Shown here: positions 35,410-43,965 of the stretch, piece by piece | Layout: every line of letters begins with the position of its first letter | Numbering within the stretch: position 1 is the first letter of the stretch | Assembly (NCBI GenBank): GCA_902825215.1 | Contig: LR782234.1 | Span: 310,001-374,000, forward strand | DNA length: 64,000 nt | Direction of reading: 5' to 3' | Source of the DNA: Pseudomonas fluorescens | GTDB lineage: Bacteria; Pseudomonadota; Gammaproteobacteria; Pseudomonadales; Pseudomonadaceae | Translations under genes and position numbers: made by a program | Notes under the pieces: model-generated | What the model was told of the DNA's origin: nothing | What the model saw: the letters and a program-made list of their open reading frames with translations, nothing else | Databases searched by the model: none

Positions 35410-37401
35410 ATGCCAGTCAAACCACCTCGCGGTGGCGGTAGCCACGCAGATGTCCCCGGCAGTTCGCGCTCCACCGACGCGGATAACTTTCAGCCCGGCC
35501 TGGCTGGGCGCAGAAACGTCGATACAGGCATGGCTCACGATCCTTTGCAGCCGCAGACCGGATCATCCGGCGCCTCAAGTCTGGATGACGTTCGCGCTGT
35601 TGCGGCGGTTGTAGTCCACGCAAATGCCGTTGAAGTTCATCGTCCCGCCCCCCTGCCGTCGCTGGACGATTACGCCACCAATGCCCGGGCGATCCTTCCA
35701 CAAATCAATGAAGACGGTCTGCGGGTGATCAGCCGCCGCACGTATGCTGACCTGGCCAATGGCGATCTGGTTCTTGTCGCTGCGGATCCCGCCACCGGTT
35801 TATATCGCGCTCGGCGCCCGAGCGAATTGTTGCCATCGGGCCCGGTATTGCTACGCGACGTCGCCAGCGGTCATTGGTATCCGCGCCAGTTGGCTGAGCC
35901 ATCCACACGCGCGCAGATCAAACAGTATCTTTCGCAAGCAAGCGATCTCGATGCGGACGCGTTTATCGCCCGGTTTGATGACAAGGATGTGGCGGATGCC
36001 GAACTCCAGCGTATCCAGCGTGGTTCGCCTCAGCTGGACATCGAACACATCAGCATCCCGTACCACGAGCCTCGCATGAGCTATGACGGGGAGATGCAGC
36101 AGGCATTGGATATGTGGGGCAAGCTGCGGCAAGTGTACAAGTGGCACGGCGAGCCTGATCAGCGAGTCTATAGCGACGGGCGACTGTCAGGTTACAAGCT
36201 GGATATCAATCTCACGTTATGGCCGGTGGACAAGCTGCTTTCGTTGAGATTCAGCGCAGTCGTTTCTCTCGCTTTGAAGGGGCACGCGCCGCTGGATGCA
36301 GCGGTTTTTTTCAGGCAGTTTCCCAACATCGAAAGTCTGTCGATAACAAGCCAGGCGATGACCAGACGTAATGCCGGGGGCGGGTTGTTCATGTTCGAGG
36401 CCGCTCAATCAAGATTCAGTATGGATTCAAGCTTTGCAGAGCAGTTGACAAGGCTTCCCCGGTTACGGGAGCTGAATCTGCACAATTGCGACGTGCCGGC
36501 AGATTTTTCGTTGAGCGGGCTGAGCAGACTGCAGGTGTTGAGGTTGGTTGATACACGGGTCAAAGTGATGAACGAGTATGCAGGTCCGTGGCGCCCAGGG
36601 GAGCCTGTGCAACACTTGGCTGATTATTCGCAAGTGCAACTGGACTTGTCCGGCATGACCGAGTTACGTGTGTTGGATCTGACTCGGACCGGAATACACC
36701 GTCTCCCTCCCGGGCTTGATGCCGGCAATGGACTGGCGAAGCTGGAAGTCTTGAAGCTGGGTGATAATCCGCTATTTGCCGGACCCTCAGTCAAAGCTAT
36801 GACGGCGCTGCAGGAACTGGATCTTTCCAACATGTGGCTAAACGGATTTCCCGAGGGCATTACCTCGATGATTCCGGAGAAAGTATTGAATCTGGCGAAC
36901 AATCGAATCGCAGCGATTCCGGCATCCGTTGAGCTCAGAGCCGGTTTCAATCTCATCGGCAATCCAATAACTGATCCGGCCTCCCTCCGTCGGCTGATAC
37001 GTGCACGTATCCAGACAGGTACCGACATTTGGCTGGGAACAGAGAGTCATGATGTGTCGGTCGATCTTTGGCTGCAACATGTCCCGGAAGAGCAATTGGA
37101 TCGAAAGCTTCAGCTCTGGGGCCGCGTTAGACATCTTTCAAGCAGTCTGAAGAAGCTGAGCCGTACCCCGGAGTTTTACGTTGAACGGCCGATTTTGCAG
37201 CGGCGCGTCTGGTCGTTTCTCGAGATATACCAAAAGGCTGATGTAGACGAGCAGTTGCGACTGAATCGGATTCTGGCTGAGGAACCGAGCCCAGGAAGAA
37301 TGCTGGACAGGCTGGAAGAGGAAATACGCGTCTACGACAGTGGGCGGCAGAACCAGCCCCTGCATCATCTGCCCAAGCGTCCGAAGCCTGGGCCGGAATA
37401 A
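35410..37401 (+). CDS. Leucine-rich-repeat protein with NEL-like truncated tail (paralogue 1)
   Basis: A 663-residue protein with no signal peptide. Residues 1-10 read MPVKPPRGGG, shared with the next gene. Residues 105-160 form a beta-rich module (RRTYADLANGDLVLVAADP, LPSGPVLLRD). Residues 280-530 hold leucine-rich repeats such as LRELNLHNCDVP, LRVLDLTRTGIHRLPPGL and LQELDLSNMWLNGFPEGI. Residues 550-640 (VDLWLQHVPEEQLDRK, ILQRRVWSFLEIYQK, PSPGRMLDRLEEEI) look like the beginning of a NEL ubiquitin-ligase domain, but the CxD cysteine motif and the helical rest are absent. It may be a secreted effector relative or an LRR adaptor; there is no experimental clue. Gene GC is lower than its neighbours. 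Confidence 0.65.
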   Translation: MPVKPPRGGGSHADVPGSSRSTDADNFQPGLAGRRNVDTGMAHDPLQPQTGSSGASSLDDVRAVAAVVVHANAVEVHRPAPLPSLDDYATNARAILPQINEDGLRVISRRTYADLANGDLVLVAADPATGLYRARRPSELLPSGPVLLRDVASGHWYPRQLAEPSTRAQIKQYLSQASDLDADAFIARFDDKDVADAELQRIQRGSPQLDIEHISIPYHEPRMSYDGEMQQALDMWGKLRQVYKWHGEPDQRVYSDGRLSGYKLDINLTLWPVDKLLSLRFSAVVSLALKGHAPLDAAVFFRQFPNIESLSITSQAMTRRNAGGGLFMFEAAQSRFSMDSSFAEQLTRLPRLRELNLHNCDVPADFSLSGLSRLQVLRLVDTRVKVMNEYAGPWRPGEPVQHLADYSQVQLDLSGMTELRVLDLTRTGIHRLPPGLDAGNGLAKLEVLKLGDNPLFAGPSVKAMTALQELDLSNMWLNGFPEGITSMIPEKVLNLANNRIAAIPASVELRAGFNLIGNPITDPASLRRLIRARIQTGTDIWLGTESHDVSVDLWLQHVPEEQLDRKLQLWGRVRHLSSSLKKLSRTPEFYVERPILQRRVWSFLEIYQKADVDEQLRLNRILAEEPSPGRMLDRLEEEIRVYDSGRQNQPLHHLPKRPKPGPE

Positions 37402-37435
37402 ACGCCTCGATTCAGAATGCAGCGCTTGATGATAC

Positions 37436-37496
37436 CGGCAGGATGCCGAACCCGCTCGCGCCTTGCACAAGTGCACGGCGCGTTTTTTCAAGGATG
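37436..37496 (+). promoter_or_regulatory. Leader of the second LRR gene with two GGA motifs
   Basis: CGGCAGGATGCCG at 37436-37448 is identical to that of the first LRR leader, at almost the same distance from the start (55 versus 52 bases). The ribosome site CAAGGATG at 37489-37496 matches the RsmA/CsrA consensus CANGGAYG in full. The leader lies 34 bases after the first LRR stop. Confidence 0.5.
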
Positions 37497-37502
37497 AAAA
37501 GT

Positions 37503-39968
37503 ATGCCAGTCAAACCACCTCGCGGTGGCAGTACCCCGGTGGAGGTCGATGTGCACCTCCAGCCGAACCGGATATCCGACGCGGATGCCCGGCACAATCC
37601 CCATCCGGGTCACAAAGGCGCGGAGCCATTGGCTCGTGACGCTGATCCGAAGCGACGTAGTTCGTTACCCGACGATAACGATCCTGATGCAATCCTGCCG
37701 GCGCCCAGCGTGACGGTTCGATCGTCGCCGCTTGACGCTGAAACCCTGCCGGTCATATCCAGGCCACTGCAAAACTACTGGATTAAGTCTGCCGCCGAGC
37801 TGCCGAAAGCCGACGCTGAAGGGTTCAGGCTGTACAGAAATCGTCAATATGTGGATGTACCGGAGGGTGGTGTCGTGCTTGTCGCAGTAGAGCCGGATAC
37901 AGGGCTGTGCCGCGCTCGACTGGCAAGCGAATTGACGCCCTCAGGTCCCATGCTGGTGCGTGATACCGAGAGCGGCATCTGGCATCCGCACAATGACTTC
38001 AATGCGCAAACCGTTCCACTGACCGCTGCCAGTCTGCGAAGCTTTCGCACCGAACTCGATTTCAGCGGCGTAGAGCCCGGTAGCGACGGGCTGTTTCGCC
38101 ATGAGGGCAAGCGCTATGTGGTCATCCGTGAGCATGCCTGTCAAGTGATGCAGGATCTGGACGCTTCCAGCCCTGTGCTCAAAGTCTGGCGCCTGGTTAA
38201 TCCCAAGGATCCCGTCGCCATCGACAGCGCCAATATCTACCGCGCCGGTCGCAGCGGTGAAACCCGAGCCATCGTGCGCAACGAGCACGGCACTTGGGTT
38301 TCCATCCTGACTGGATTGAGAGGAGGCATGGATCGCAATGATCCGGCACCGGCCAATCCGCTTAATTTTCATCGACCCTGGCTCGACAACCCCGGCCCCT
38401 CGGCAGCCCAGCCGCCGGTCGTTGCAGCCACGCGGGCACAGGTCAAACGCTACTTCGCCGATGCAACCGATCAACATGCCGATGACTTCATTGCGCGTTT
38501 TGGTGAGGCAACAGTGGCAGAGGCAGAACTCAAGCGACTGCATCTGGAGTTTCCATACCTGGACCGCGAGATTAACCAGTGGGAGAGCGCCTATAAGGGC
38601 AGCGACAGCGCCGAGCGCAGTCGGCGGCAGAATATTGGTGCTCGTATGCGTCGGCTGTACAAATGGCAGGGAGATGATTCGCAAAAGGTCTTCCGTGACG
38701 GACGGCTGGTCGGTTTCAGGCTGGATCTGAACTTCGGGCGCCGGGGAAACCTGGCGCTGCCGGTTTTCGCCACGCGAATCAGCTCTGTGGTTGCTCTTCG
38801 ACTGGAGGGGACCACGTCGAACAATCTGGGAAAATTGTTCTCGAGTTTTTCTCACATCGAAACCCTTGAGGTACACCGGCTCAGCGGGAAGAACAATGGG
38901 CTGGTTGCCGAGCTTGATAAGCTCGGCGCATTGCGGGTCCTGGAGATACGCCAAACCGTCCTCTGGCTGCCGTCAGTCGGGCAGGAGCACTTCACTCGTT
39001 TGAGCCAATTGCAGGAGTTGAGCCTGACCAATTGCAGTATCTGGCCGCATCTTTCGGTGCGAGGATTGACCAACCTGCGTGTCCTGCGCGCACGTTCCTG
39101 TGATTTGCTCCGATTGCCTGCAGGACTCGGCGACATGCCTGCGGCGTCACGTTTACAAGTGCTCGATCTTTACCATAATCCTGAACTGACAGATGCGCCT
39201 GATGTGACGCAAATGTCCGAATTGCGGGTTTTGAATCTTGCCTGGACTCGCATTTCCGCGCCGCCGCTCGGGCTCGGTTCGCAGAACGGCCCGTCGCGAC
39301 TGGAGATATTGGACCTATCGGAGAGCCAACTTGCCGCGACCCCGTCACTGCGGGGAATGCCGGCGTTGCTGGAGGTCGATTTCAGCCGGACCCACGTCAG
39401 AAGCTTCCCGGAAGGTGTTACATCCGACATTCCCAGGACACGTCTGGATCTGGTCTATACCGGAATCACGTCAATACCTGAAACCGTTGAACTCAGAAAT
39501 GGTTTCGACCTGAAATACACGCTGATATCCGACCCGGCCTCTCTTCGGCGGCTCATTGCTGCACGGCGGCGGACAGGCACGGATTTCTGGCTGGCAAGAA
39601 ATACCAATGATGTGGGGATCGAGCACTGGATGCACAATGTCCCACAGGCGCAACACGCTGCGAAACGTGCGCTTTGGGCTACGTTAACCAACCAGAGCAA
39701 CATGGCAATGATGGAAAAAGTCAGAGATCTGGTTCTCACGCCCGAGTTTCAGGTCGAACGCTCGATTCTGCAGCGTCGGGTCTGGTCGTTTCTTGAGCAT
39801 TTCAAAGACTCCGATCTCAGCGAACAGGAAGTTTTGCGGAACATCGCGGTTACCGAGCCCAGCCCAGGAAACATGCTGGACAAGCTGGAGGATGAAATGA
39901 AGAAGTTCGACCACACGTGGCAGCATCAGCCGCCACATCATTTGCCCAAACATCCGAAGCTCAATTGA
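37503..39968 (+). CDS. Leucine-rich-repeat protein with NEL-like truncated tail (paralogue 2)
   Basis: An 821-residue paralogue of the protein before it. It shares the start MPVKPPRGG, the module at residues 110-165 (RNRQYVDVPEGGVVLVAVEP in parts) and the tail. It carries an extra module at about 185-275 (GLFRHEGKRYVVIRE, KVWRLVNPKDPVAIDS, IYRAGRSGETRAIVRNEHG) of a kind I recall from large Pseudomonas NEL/dermonecrotic-like toxins. Leucine-rich repeats run from 425 to 680. The tail (EHWMHNVPQAQHAAKR, ILQRRVWSFLEHFK, EPSPGNMLDKLEDEM) lacks the NEL catalytic cysteine. ATG 37503 follows CAAGGATG. No type III secretion genes are nearby, so export and function are unknown. Confidence 0.65.
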   Translation: MPVKPPRGGSTPVEVDVHLQPNRISDADARHNPHPGHKGAEPLARDADPKRRSSLPDDNDPDAILPAPSVTVRSSPLDAETLPVISRPLQNYWIKSAAELPKADAEGFRLYRNRQYVDVPEGGVVLVAVEPDTGLCRARLASELTPSGPMLVRDTESGIWHPHNDFNAQTVPLTAASLRSFRTELDFSGVEPGSDGLFRHEGKRYVVIREHACQVMQDLDASSPVLKVWRLVNPKDPVAIDSANIYRAGRSGETRAIVRNEHGTWVSILTGLRGGMDRNDPAPANPLNFHRPWLDNPGPSAAQPPVVAATRAQVKRYFADATDQHADDFIARFGEATVAEAELKRLHLEFPYLDREINQWESAYKGSDSAERSRRQNIGARMRRLYKWQGDDSQKVFRDGRLVGFRLDLNFGRRGNLALPVFATRISSVVALRLEGTTSNNLGKLFSSFSHIETLEVHRLSGKNNGLVAELDKLGALRVLEIRQTVLWLPSVGQEHFTRLSQLQELSLTNCSIWPHLSVRGLTNLRVLRARSCDLLRLPAGLGDMPAASRLQVLDLYHNPELTDAPDVTQMSELRVLNLAWTRISAPPLGLGSQNGPSRLEILDLSESQLAATPSLRGMPALLEVDFSRTHVRSFPEGVTSDIPRTRLDLVYTGITSIPETVELRNGFDLKYTLISDPASLRRLIAARRRTGTDFWLARNTNDVGIEHWMHNVPQAQHAAKRALWATLTNQSNMAMMEKVRDLVLTPEFQVERSILQRRVWSFLEHFKDSDLSEQEVLRNIAVTEPSPGNMLDKLEDEMKKFDHTWQHQPPHHLPKHPKLN

Positions 39969-39991
39969 GCCTCGGAGCTGGACGCGAGGAA

Positions 39992-40199
39992 TAAAAGCGG
40001 GAATCCCTGACCTGCCTGTATCAGGGTTCCCAAAAGAGGCGGACTTCGCTGTGAGCGTCGGTCCGGTGTAAAGAGGGAACCCCCGGCCTGCCTGTACCAA
40101 GGATCCCAAAAGGGTGGACGCATCGCGATGCAGCGTGCGCCCGGTGTAAAGAGGGGAATCCCCGGCCTGCCTGTACCAAGGTCCCCGAAACGGGTGGTG
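39992..40199. repeat. Tandem 77-78 bp repeats, each with a stem-loop
   Basis: Three units begin at 39992, 40069 and 40147 (the last is partial). Each holds a stem-loop whose ten-base loop CCTGCCTGTA is invariant, at 40011-40020, 40087-40096 and 40166-40175. The first stem is GGGAA.CCCTGA with TCAGGGTTCCC, and the stems of the others keep pairing although the sequences differ. The array starts 24 bases after the second LRR gene. Confidence 0.75.
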
Positions 40200-40278
40200 A
40201 ATCGAATCACCTGTAAAGGATGTTGCAGGGGGCGTGCCAGGTTTACATCTGCTGTAACAAAAAGCTTGAACAGAAATA

Positions 40279-40305
40279 CGAAAGCCCCGGAATTCGGGGC
40301 TTTCG
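40279..40305. terminator. Terminator-like perfect hairpin
   Basis: CGAAAGCCCCG and CGGGGCTTTCG form a perfect 11-bp stem around GAATT. It lies after the LRR genes and the tandem repeats. The T content after it is low, so efficiency is uncertain. Confidence 0.6.
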
Positions 40306-40405
40306 CGGGTACGGCTTGTGGGGCTTGCAGCTTTTTCAATCGAGAGCGAGGCGATGTCGCTATGCGCGATCTCGGGTCATTGTGCATTGATGCGGTGCAC
40401 GGCGG

Positions 40406-40566
40406 CCCTCACCCTAACCCTCTCCCGGAGGGAGAGGGGACTGACCGAGTTGCCCGGTCAAGTTACGCCGACCTGGGATACCGAGCCGAACTCAAGCCTC
40501 GAAACCACCCGAGATCGGCTCCCTTTCCCCTCTTCCCCCTTGGGGGAGAGGGCTGGGGTGAGGGGG
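40406..40566. repeat. CCCTCACCC-type long inverted repeat, copy 1
   Basis: CCCTCACCCTAACCCTCTCC at the left is mirrored by GGGAGAGGGCTGGGGTGAGGG (in parts) at the right, about 160 bases with a variable centre containing GATCGGCTCCCTTTCCCCT. A related copy lies at 60546 and a partial one at 44701. It lies between the LRR region and ntrC; no gene is seen in 39969-40598. Confidence 0.85.
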
Positions 40567-40598
40567 ACCGATCCTGAGTACACGACAAGCCTTAATCG

Positions 40599-42035
40599 TT
40601 AACCCTCATCCCCCTCATCATCATCCCCACCATCAACCTTCATCCCCAATTCCTTGATCTTGCGCGTCAGGGTGTTACGTCCCCAACCCAGCAGCACCGC
40701 AGCATCACGGCGGCGGCCGGCGGTATGTTTCAAAGCCGTTTCGATCATGATTCGCTCGAACGCCGGCACGGCGCTGTCGAGCAGACTCGACTGGCCACGC
40801 GCCAGCGCCTGGTCTGCCCACTGACGCAGCGCCTGCTCCCAGTTGGTTACCGGCGCCGAATCCTGCGGCAGGTTCAGCAGTTCTGGCGGCAAGTCGCTGA
40901 TGTGCACTTCGCGCCCGGAGGCCATCACCGTGATCCAGCGGCAGGTGTTCTCCAGCTGACGCACGTTGCCCGGCCATGGCAGGTTTTTCAGGTATTCCTC
41001 GGTCTCGCTTTTCAGCAGCTTCGGCTCGACTGCCAGTTCCTGGGCAGCGCGGCTGAGGAAGTGTTTGGCCAGGGTCGGGATGTCTTCGCGACGATCGGAC
41101 AGGCGCGGGATGTGAATGCGGATCACATTGAGGCGGTGGAACAAGTCCTCACGGAATTTGCCGGCATGCACCAGGGTTTCCAGATTCTGGTGCGTCGCGG
41201 CGATGATGCGCACATCAACCTTGACCGGCACATGCCCGCCCACCCGATAGAATTCGCCGTCGGCCAGCACGCGCAACAGACGCGTCTGGGTATCAGCCGG
41301 CATGTCGCCGATTTCATCGAGAAACAGTGTGCCGCCATCCGCCTGTTCGAAACGCCCGCGACGCAAGTTGGCGGCGCCGGTGAACGCGCCTTTCTCATGG
41401 CCGAACAGCTCCGACTCCATCAGATCCTTGGGGATCGCTGCCATGTTCAGCGCAATGAACGGCGAAGCCGCGCGGGGGCTGTGACGATGCAAGGCGTGGG
41501 CGACCAGTTCTTTACCGGTACCGGATTCACCGTTGATCAGCACGGTGATGTTGGAATGGCTCAGGCGGCCGATGGCGCGAAACACTTCCTGCATCGCCGG
41601 TGCTTCGCCGATGATTTCCGGGGTGCGGGTCAGTGCCGGTACGACTTCCAGGCCTTGCTGTTCCTGAGCGTGCTGATTGGCACGCTTGACCAGCGAAACG
41701 GCCTCGTCGACGTCGAACGGTTTCGGCAGATATTCAAACGCTCCGCCCTGATACGAGGCGACCGCGCTGTCCAGATCGGAGTGAGCGGTCATGATGATGA
41801 CCGGCAACCGCGGGTGCTGTTCGCGAATCCGCGCCAACAGGTCCAGACCGCTGGCCCCGGGCATGCGGATGTCGGAAATGATCACGTCCGGCTGCTGCCG
41901 CGCCAGGCGACTCATCACGCCGTCGGCGCTGTCGAAGCTCTGGGTGGTCATGCCTTCCTGCTGCAAGGCCTTTTCCAGAACCCAACGGATAGAACGGTCG
42001 TCATCGACGATCCACACGGTTTCACTACGGCTCAT
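40599..42035 (-). CDS. ntrC: Nitrogen regulation response regulator NtrC
   Basis: A 478-residue sigma-54 activator. The receiver domain has the phosphoacceptor Asp55 in VIISDIRMPG. The AAA+ domain has Walker A NGESGTGKELVA and the sigma-54 loop KGAFTGA, with FLDEIGDMP as Walker B. The Fis-type helix-turn-helix at the end is GRRRDAAVLLGWGRNTLTRK. It activates glnA and other nitrogen genes when phosphorylated by NtrB. It overlaps ntrB by four bases. Confidence 0.97.
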   Translation of the reverse strand: MSRSETVWIVDDDRSIRWVLEKALQQEGMTTQSFDSADGVMSRLARQQPDVIISDIRMPGASGLDLLARIREQHPRLPVIIMTAHSDLDSAVASYQGGAFEYLPKPFDVDEAVSLVKRANQHAQEQQGLEVVPALTRTPEIIGEAPAMQEVFRAIGRLSHSNITVLINGESGTGKELVAHALHRHSPRAASPFIALNMAAIPKDLMESELFGHEKGAFTGAANLRRGRFEQADGGTLFLDEIGDMPADTQTRLLRVLADGEFYRVGGHVPVKVDVRIIAATHQNLETLVHAGKFREDLFHRLNVIRIHIPRLSDRREDIPTLAKHFLSRAAQELAVEPKLLKSETEEYLKNLPWPGNVRQLENTCRWITVMASGREVHISDLPPELLNLPQDSAPVTNWEQALRQWADQALARGQSSLLDSAVPAFERIMIETALKHTAGRRRDAAVLLGWGRNTLTRKIKELGMKVDGGDDDEGDEG

Positions 42036-43117
42036 GTCGATGTGGCTCCTTGTTCCAGTGGCAGGAAGATCGAAAACGTGGTGTGGCCTGGATGGCTCTC
42101 ACACTCGATCAGACCCTGATGCTGACTGATGATGTTCTGGGTAATGGCCAGCCCCAGCCCGGTACCGTCCGGGCGTCCGCTGACCATCGGAAAGAAAATG
42201 GTTTCCTGCAGCTCCGTCGGGATGCCCGGGCCGTTGTCGATGATCTCGATCTTGGTTACCAGGCGATGGCGGATGTGGCCGATGGTGAACTGGCGCATGG
42301 CGCGGGTGCGCAGGCTGATGCGGCCCAGACGCAGCTCGTTCTGGCTGCTGATCGCCTGCATCGCGTTGCGCACGATGTTCAATACGGCCTGGATCATTTG
42401 CTCGCGGTCGATCAACACGTCAGGAATGCTCGGGTCGTAATCGCGCACCAAGGTGATGCAGCCTTGGCTTTCGGCTTCGACCAATTGGCAGACGCGTTCG
42501 AGCACTTCGTGCACGTTGCACATCGCCAGCGACGGCAGCTTGTTGGAGCCGAGCATGCGGTCGACCAGATTACGCAGGCGATCGGCCTCTTCAATGATCA
42601 CGTTGGTGTAATCGCGCAGGCTGTCTTCCGGCAGTTCGCGGGCCAGCAACTGCGCCGCGCCACGAATGCCGCCGAGCGGGTTCTTGATTTCGTGGGCGAG
42701 GCCGCGCACCAGCATCTTGCTGGTTTCCTGCTTGGACAGCTGCGCCTCTTCCTTGGTGATCCGCAGCAAGCGGTCACGCGGATGGACTTCCAGCAATAGC
42801 AGGGTCTCGCCGTTGCTGAGGATGGGCGTTACCGCGTAATCCACGGTCAGCGTCTGGCCAGTGAGCGCGGTCAGCATCGCTTCGCGCTTGGTAAACGGGT
42901 GCGCTTGCTCGACCGCCTGGCGCAGGGAATTGAGCGCCTCGGGGGATTCGGTGAACAGCTCGCTGATGAACTGGCCATGGCTGCGCTGGCCGCTGACGGC
43001 CAGCAGCATCTCCGCCGCCGGATTCATGTACTCAAGGCGCAATTGCGCGTCGAGCAGGATGGTCGCGGTGGTCAGGTTGTCGAGCAGCAAACGGTGGATT
43101 GCGTCGCTTATGGTCAT
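42032..43117 (-). CDS. ntrB: Nitrogen regulation sensor kinase NtrB
   Basis: A 361-residue cytoplasmic histidine kinase. Residues 1-110 form a PAS domain (LLDNLTTATILLDAQLRLEY). The phosphorylated His is in VRGLAHEIKNPLGGIRGA, and the ATPase boxes are NIVRNAMQA, DNGPGIP and GTGLGLAI. It controls NtrC with PII (GlnB). ATG 43117 is the family start. An NtrC-like site lies about 200 bases upstream. Confidence 0.96.
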   Translation of the reverse strand: MTISDAIHRLLLDNLTTATILLDAQLRLEYMNPAAEMLLAVSGQRSHGQFISELFTESPEALNSLRQAVEQAHPFTKREAMLTALTGQTLTVDYAVTPILSNGETLLLLEVHPRDRLLRITKEEAQLSKQETSKMLVRGLAHEIKNPLGGIRGAAQLLARELPEDSLRDYTNVIIEEADRLRNLVDRMLGSNKLPSLAMCNVHEVLERVCQLVEAESQGCITLVRDYDPSIPDVLIDREQMIQAVLNIVRNAMQAISSQNELRLGRISLRTRAMRQFTIGHIRHRLVTKIEIIDNGPGIPTELQETIFFPMVSGRPDGTGLGLAITQNIISQHQGLIECESHPGHTTFSIFLPLEQGATST

Positions 43118-43314
43118 CTGGACCCCTTTTGGAGCAAGGCGTGCGCGAGAACTAAGCGCTGATACCGGGAAAATGCAAAAACCAAACCAAGGCTCCGAAA
43201 AGAAGCGTTTAACCCCTGAAACAGGCGTTTGACGCGCGTTTGTATGGCACGAAGCCAGCTCAATCGGGAAGATTCGAACCAAAATGGGTTGGAATTTGAG
43301 TAGGGTGCAGCTTA

Positions 43315-43333
43315 GCGCACCAATACAGTGCGC
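43315..43333. promoter_or_regulatory. NtrC-type binding site upstream of ntrBC
   Basis: GCGCAC CAATACA GTGCGC is a perfect inverted repeat with the GCAC-N7-GTGC spacing of NtrC sites. It lies 198 bases before ntrB and just after the end of the DUF4124 gene. Autoregulation of ntrBC or control of a local promoter is likely. Confidence 0.55.
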
Positions 43334-43347
43334 ATCGCTCGGTGGTG

Positions 43348-43965
43348 TCAGAAGAAGCGCAGGAAGGGGTTTTTCGGTTCTTCGGGTTTGTCTTTCAGCG
43401 GACACTCCGGCCGTACGCCGTAATCGTCCCTGGCGCAGGGTTTGACCTGACGTTTCTGCGCCAGCGAAATGCGCAGCACGTGGAAGGGCTGGTTGGCGGT
43501 GCGTTCGACAGTGCGCCCGTCGGCATCGAGAATTTCTGCCGACAGGTTGTGACTGCCGCGATCGATATTGCTCAGCGGGAAGACCGGGCTCAGGCCGGGT
43601 TCGCCGGTGGGCTGGCCATCCAGCAGCAAGCGATAGCGGTGGCCCTCCTGAAGACCCGGCTCGCTGGTGATGCTGACGATCATTTCGCCTGCACTGCTGC
43701 GGATAGTTGCGTCCGGTTCGGGCACCAAAACCCGCAGCATGTCGTAATGAAACGGCGGCTGCGGCGTGGCGTTCCTGGTTTTACTGATCGGTGCAGCGAT
43801 GGTCGGGGTGGCTGACATGCGATTACTGCTGGCGATCGGCACACGCTTGGCATTGCCGCGCGGCTGGTCGGTGTAGACGCGGTTGCCCTGGGCATCGATA
43901 TAGGTGAACACCTCGGCCGAGGCGGGCAAGGCGAGCAGGCAAAGGATCAGGACCACACCTTTCAT
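43348..43965 (-). CDS. DUF4124 family periplasmic protein (paralogue 2)
   Basis: A 205-residue protein with a signal peptide (MKGVVLILCLLALPASA). DUF4124 follows at EVFTYIDAQGNRVYTDQPRG. The rest is a beta-sandwich-like domain (MIVSITSEPGLQEGHRYRL, LSNIDRGSHNLSAEILDADG) and a basic tail with KNPFLRFF. Function unknown. It overlaps the end of its paralogue by four bases. The pair lies between glnA and ntrB, as in other Pseudomonas. Confidence 0.85.
   Translation of the reverse strand: MKGVVLILCLLALPASAEVFTYIDAQGNRVYTDQPRGNAKRVPIASSNRMSATPTIAAPISKTRNATPQPPFHYDMLRVLVPEPDATIRSSAGEMIVSITSEPGLQEGHRYRLLLDGQPTGEPGLSPVFPLSNIDRGSHNLSAEILDADGRTVERTANQPFHVLRISLAQKRQVKPCARDDYGVRPECPLKDKPEEPKNPFLRFF

Noticed and set aside
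35229..37448. hrp-box type promoters before the LRR genes
   Set aside because: No GGAACC-N15/16-CCAC pattern is present, so type III regulation is not supported here.
39992..40199. Tandem repeats considered as a CRISPR array
   Set aside because: Units are 77-78 bases with no distinct unique spacers, only about three copies, and no cas genes.
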